Source: Desulfuromonadaceae bacterium
Lineage (GTDB): Bacteria; Desulfobacterota; Desulfuromonadia; Geobacterales; Pseudopelobacteraceae
Length of the DNA stretch: 64,000 bases
Reading direction: 5' to 3'
Assembly (NCBI GenBank): GCA_028688955.1
Contig: JAQTXD010000007.1
Location: forward strand, 1-64,000
The notes below the pieces were generated by a model, which saw only the letters and a list, made by a program, of their open reading frames with translations, searched no databases and was not told the DNA's origin. The translations under genes and the position numbers were made by a program. The first letter of the stretch is position 1. Every line of letters starts with the position of its first letter. Below are positions 61,589-64,000 of the stretch, in pieces.

Positions 61589-61933
61589 TTACTTCTTCAT
61601 TGATTTACGGAAAATATCGTCAGCCTTCTTTGCCTTTTCATCTGCAATCTGCGATTTTTCATCAGCAATTTTTGCCTTCTCATCGGCAATTTTCGCCCGT
61701 TCCTCTGCCATCTTCAAAGCATTTTCTGCCCGGGCTGCGGCAGCTTCCGCCTTAACTGTGGCCGCATCAGCCGCCGCCTTGGCAGCCTGTGCATCCTGTG
61801 CCGCCTGGTCAGCTTTTGCACCAGTCATCATCTGCTGTGACTGAACTTTTTCAAGGTCGCCTGTTGTTGCACAACCACCCATAGCAGCAGCCAGAGCAAA
61901 TACCAGTGAGATTACAATAATATTATTCTTCAT
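61589..61933 (-). CDS. Lpp/alanine-zipper-like outer-membrane lipoprotein with C-terminal lysines
   Basis: Lipobox AMGGC; Ala-rich heptads; AKIADEKAKIADEKSQIADEKAKKADD; ends FRKSMKK. Confidence 0.82.
   Translation of the reverse strand: MKNNIIVISLVFALAAAMGGCATTGDLEKVQSQQMMTGAKADQAAQDAQAAKAAADAATVKAEAAAARAENALKMAEERAKIADEKAKIADEKSQIADEKAKKADDIFRKSMKK
61637..61699 (-). repeat. three 21-bp tandem repeats encoding seven-residue (K/Q)IADEK(A/S) heptads
   Basis: ttcatctgcaatctgcgattt / ttcatcagcaatttttgcctt / ctcatcggcaattttcgcccg. Confidence 0.75.
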
Positions 61934-63276
61934 CGTTTTTCACCTCCTTTCTCTTGATTGTCCTTCTTGATGGGTTCAATCAACGTACCATCAATCTCCA
62001 AATCGATTTTCAAGCGTTTGATTGCATCCGTAGCCTCTTTGATAGTATTGAAAGGGCCGGCAACAACACGGTGGCTAACCTCCTTTGTGACTACCCGTGC
62101 CGGAATTGGCGGGCCCTGGTGATTGATAATTGCGGCAAGCCTCACCGCATCATTTTTATCCTTCAGGTCAGCAGCCAGAACGGACCACGAGTTCGCTCTC
62201 AGTTCCGGTATTTTCGGCCTGCCCTGTAATTCGGCCGGGTGCCGGATTTCTACAGGGTCCGCACCCGTTTTTCCCGCTCCCTGCCGGATTTCAAATAGAG
62301 GGACAGGAATACCGCGTGCTTCAGCCAGGACTTTTTTGACTTTATTCCAGTCAAGCGGGCGCCCCGATTCCCTTTCAATCGTTTTCAGTTTTGCGTACAT
62401 CCTGTCCAGTTCAGCAATGTCCAGATCTTCTGTGGTGCCATGAACCTCCAGGTAGACAACACCATTGCTCCTGCCAATGAGATACGGCTGGTAGACAAAG
62501 TTTACCGGCGTTTTAACCGGGGTGCTCTCATAGAGTACTTTTATGCTTTCGGGATAGAGCCGAATACAGCCATTGGTTGCCCGCAGACCGATGCTGGCCG
62601 GTTTGTTCGTGCCATGGATCAAATAACTCGGCGCACTTAAGTAGAGCGCATATTCTCCCAGAGGATTTTCAGGCCCCGGCGGAACTGACGTGGGCAGCGG
62701 ATCGCCTTTTTTCAGATGATCCCTGGCGATTGAAGCCGGCACATGCCAGGTCGGCCGGCTTACCTTGCGTTCAATACGCATATTCCCCATGGGCGATGGT
62801 CGTTCTTCCGTACCGACGCCAGCCGGGAAGGTCAATATTTCGAGAGACGTACCTTTCTCTTTGAATTGAAATAGCCGCATCGCCGCCAGGTTAACGACGA
62901 TTCCTTTCCGGGGAGCATCCGGCAGAATATAGCTGAGAGGCAGCATGATTCGCTCTCCGGCCGTTGGTACCCATATATCTACTCCCGGATTCGCAGCACT
63001 GACACCATTGAGACCCAGGCTGAAGTGCCGGGCAATATCCGGCAGTGTATCCCCCTTTTCAAGACGGAGCAGCTTCAACCGGCCAATGACATCATCATTT
63101 TTTGCAACGGAAAACTCGTTTTTAACCACATATTCTTCCAACGGACGCTGAACGGGCGGGGGTTCCTCGTACGCCCTCTGCATGGTAACGCATCCGTTAA
63201 GTGCCAAGCTGACGATAAAGAAAGCCACAATGTGAAGCGATTTTGATACCGGTTTCAGCGTAAGGGTTTGACGCAT
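61930..63276 (-). CDS. L,D-transpeptidase with LysM-like N-terminus and SPOR-like C-terminus
   Basis: Lipobox ALNGC; LEKGDTLPDIARHFSLGLNGVSAANPGVD LysM; YLIHGTNKPASIGLRATNGCIRLYPESI catalytic motif; C-terminal SPOR-like SWSVLAADLKDKNDAVRLAAIIN...HRVVAGPFNTIKEATDAIKRLK. Confidence 0.92.
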   Translation of the reverse strand: MRQTLTLKPVSKSLHIVAFFIVSLALNGCVTMQRAYEEPPPVQRPLEEYVVKNEFSVAKNDDVIGRLKLLRLEKGDTLPDIARHFSLGLNGVSAANPGVDIWVPTAGERIMLPLSYILPDAPRKGIVVNLAAMRLFQFKEKGTSLEILTFPAGVGTEERPSPMGNMRIERKVSRPTWHVPASIARDHLKKGDPLPTSVPPGPENPLGEYALYLSAPSYLIHGTNKPASIGLRATNGCIRLYPESIKVLYESTPVKTPVNFVYQPYLIGRSNGVVYLEVHGTTEDLDIAELDRMYAKLKTIERESGRPLDWNKVKKVLAEARGIPVPLFEIRQGAGKTGADPVEIRHPAELQGRPKIPELRANSWSVLAADLKDKNDAVRLAAIINHQGPPIPARVVTKEVSHRVVAGPFNTIKEATDAIKRLKIDLEIDGTLIEPIKKDNQEKGGEKR

Positions 63277-63368
63277 GGATAAAGTGATGTCCTTTCAGTG
63301 TCTGCTTCCTGTTGAGCTTCGAATCCCGGCGCGAACACCTTCACCTGCCGGAGACGAAGAGATGGTAC

Positions 63369-63414
63369 AAAAAAAACCGGGGGCCGATATCTTCTGGATA
63401 TTTCGGCGACCCGG
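63369..63414 (-). terminator. intrinsic terminator of the promoter-distal riboswitch
   Basis: CCGGGTCGCCGAAATATCCAGAAGATATCGGCCCCCGG-T8, overlapping the aptamer 3' end. Confidence 0.8.
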
Positions 63415-63482
63415 CTGTCTTCTTGAGACCCTGTAGGCTTTCCGTCCCATTCTCGCGAATGGTTTAGTATTATCGTCTAACC
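63395..63482 (-). ncRNA. GEMM-I cyclic-dinucleotide riboswitch aptamer, copy 2 (promoter-distal)
   Basis: Minus strand ACGATAATACTAAACCATTCGCGAGAATGGGACGGAAAGCCTACAGGGTCTCAAGAAGACAGCCGGGTCGCCGAAATATCC matches the GEMM-I layout (AAACCAUUCGnnAGArUGGGACGnAAAGCC...). Confidence 0.9.
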
Positions 63483-63558
63483 ACGTCTGCGTTATCCCGC
63501 AGGAGGCTCCCCTGTTGAAGAGGGAATTGTCAGTGCCGCAAATCCCGAAAAACGGCAC

Positions 63559-63604
63559 AAAAAAAACCGGGCCCGAATATCATCTGGATATTTCGGCGAC
63601 CCGG
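63559..63604 (-). terminator. intrinsic terminator of the promoter-proximal riboswitch
   Basis: CCGGGTCGCCGAAATATCCAGATGATATTCGGGCCCGG-T8, overlapping the aptamer 3' end. Confidence 0.8.
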
Positions 63605-63672
63605 CTGTCTTCTTGAGACCCTGTAGGCTTTCCGTCCCATTCTCGCGAATGGTTTAGTATTATCGTGTAACC
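63585..63672 (-). ncRNA. GEMM-I cyclic-dinucleotide riboswitch aptamer, copy 1 (promoter-proximal)
   Basis: Nearly identical to copy 2; same GEMM-I core. Confidence 0.9.
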
Positions 63673-63701
63673 AACGCACCAACCAGTGCTTTGTGCGTGA
63701 G

Positions 63702-63731
63702 CATATATCCCTTTACGGGGAATATTGTCAA
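63702..63731 (-). promoter_or_regulatory. candidate sigma-70 promoter driving the tandem riboswitch leader
   Basis: Minus strand TTGACA-N18-TATATG, ~30 nt upstream of aptamer copy 1. Confidence 0.55.
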
Positions 63732-63827
63732 GATAAAATTAAAAAATCAGGGGAACACCCGTTCACACCACTCCATGGCAGCGACCGGTAACCTGTGCGT
63801 ATCTCAGAGTTTGCATCCGCTCTATGG

Positions 63828-64000
63828 TTACGGTGGGCACTGGGCACACATGGATTTAAAGAGGTTGGTGCTGAGATATCGATCGCCGCGGTCCGGAATA
63901 ATAACCACAATCAATCCCGACTCCAGCTCCCGCGCCAATCGAAGTGCCCCGGCAACGGCGGCCCCACCCGACATTCCACAGAAAATGCCCTGCCGGGAAG
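63828..64000 (-). CDS. cysteine synthase, C-terminal part (truncated by the right window edge)
   Basis: Minus-strand translation SRQGIFCGMSGGAAVAGALRLARELESGLIVVIIPDRGDRYLSTNLFKSMCAQCPP*, typical CysM/CysK C-terminus; stop at 63828-63830. Confidence 0.9.
   Translation of the reverse strand, partial: SRQGIFCGMSGGAAVAGALRLARELESGLIVVIIPDRGDRYLSTNLFKSMCAQCPP

Noticed and set aside
63295-63558. 87-aa minus-strand ORF between the L,D-transpeptidase gene and riboswitch copy 1
   Set aside because: It is translated through riboswitch copy 2; the RNA structure explains the sequence better.
63369-63672. Direct repeat pair initially considered as a CRISPR or mobile-element remnant
   Set aside because: Only two ~115-bp copies, each matching the GEMM-I aptamer core plus an intrinsic terminator.

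Overview
The 64 kb window is gene-dense bacterial chromosome. Gene content suggests a Geobacter-like Desulfuromonadota/Geobacterales genome (inferred from gene families; no database search was possible). Most of it is core metabolism and housekeeping: gmk (partial), yicC, class I fumarase, paaK, proS, ispG, prs-rplY-pth-ychF, secA, argJ, trpDC, ctpA, an NtrY/NtrX-like pair, acnB, ccoG-ccoI-ccoS, dbpA, satP and cysM/K (partial). No rRNA, tRNA, CRISPR array, prophage or intact transposon was recognised. Main candidates: (1) a tightly coupled five-gene envelope operon at 36981-50961, with a YdbH/AsmA-like inner-membrane protein, a lipoprotein that looks like a YnbE-YdbL (DUF1318) fusion, a ~2,770-aa exported beta-propeller/TPR/CHAT protein, an SH3-domain protein and an M48 metalloprotease; (2) two nearly identical tandem GEMM-I cyclic-dinucleotide riboswitches at 63369-63672, each with its own terminator, preceding an L,D-transpeptidase / Lpp-like lipoprotein / L,D-transpeptidase cassette, with A at the position equivalent to Vc2 G20, which predicts 3',3'-cGAMP specificity; (3) a perfect TGTATACA palindrome upstream of fumarase, acnB and the acetate transporter gene, a possible shared operator. 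A 46-aa ccoS gene missing from the ORF track was also found.
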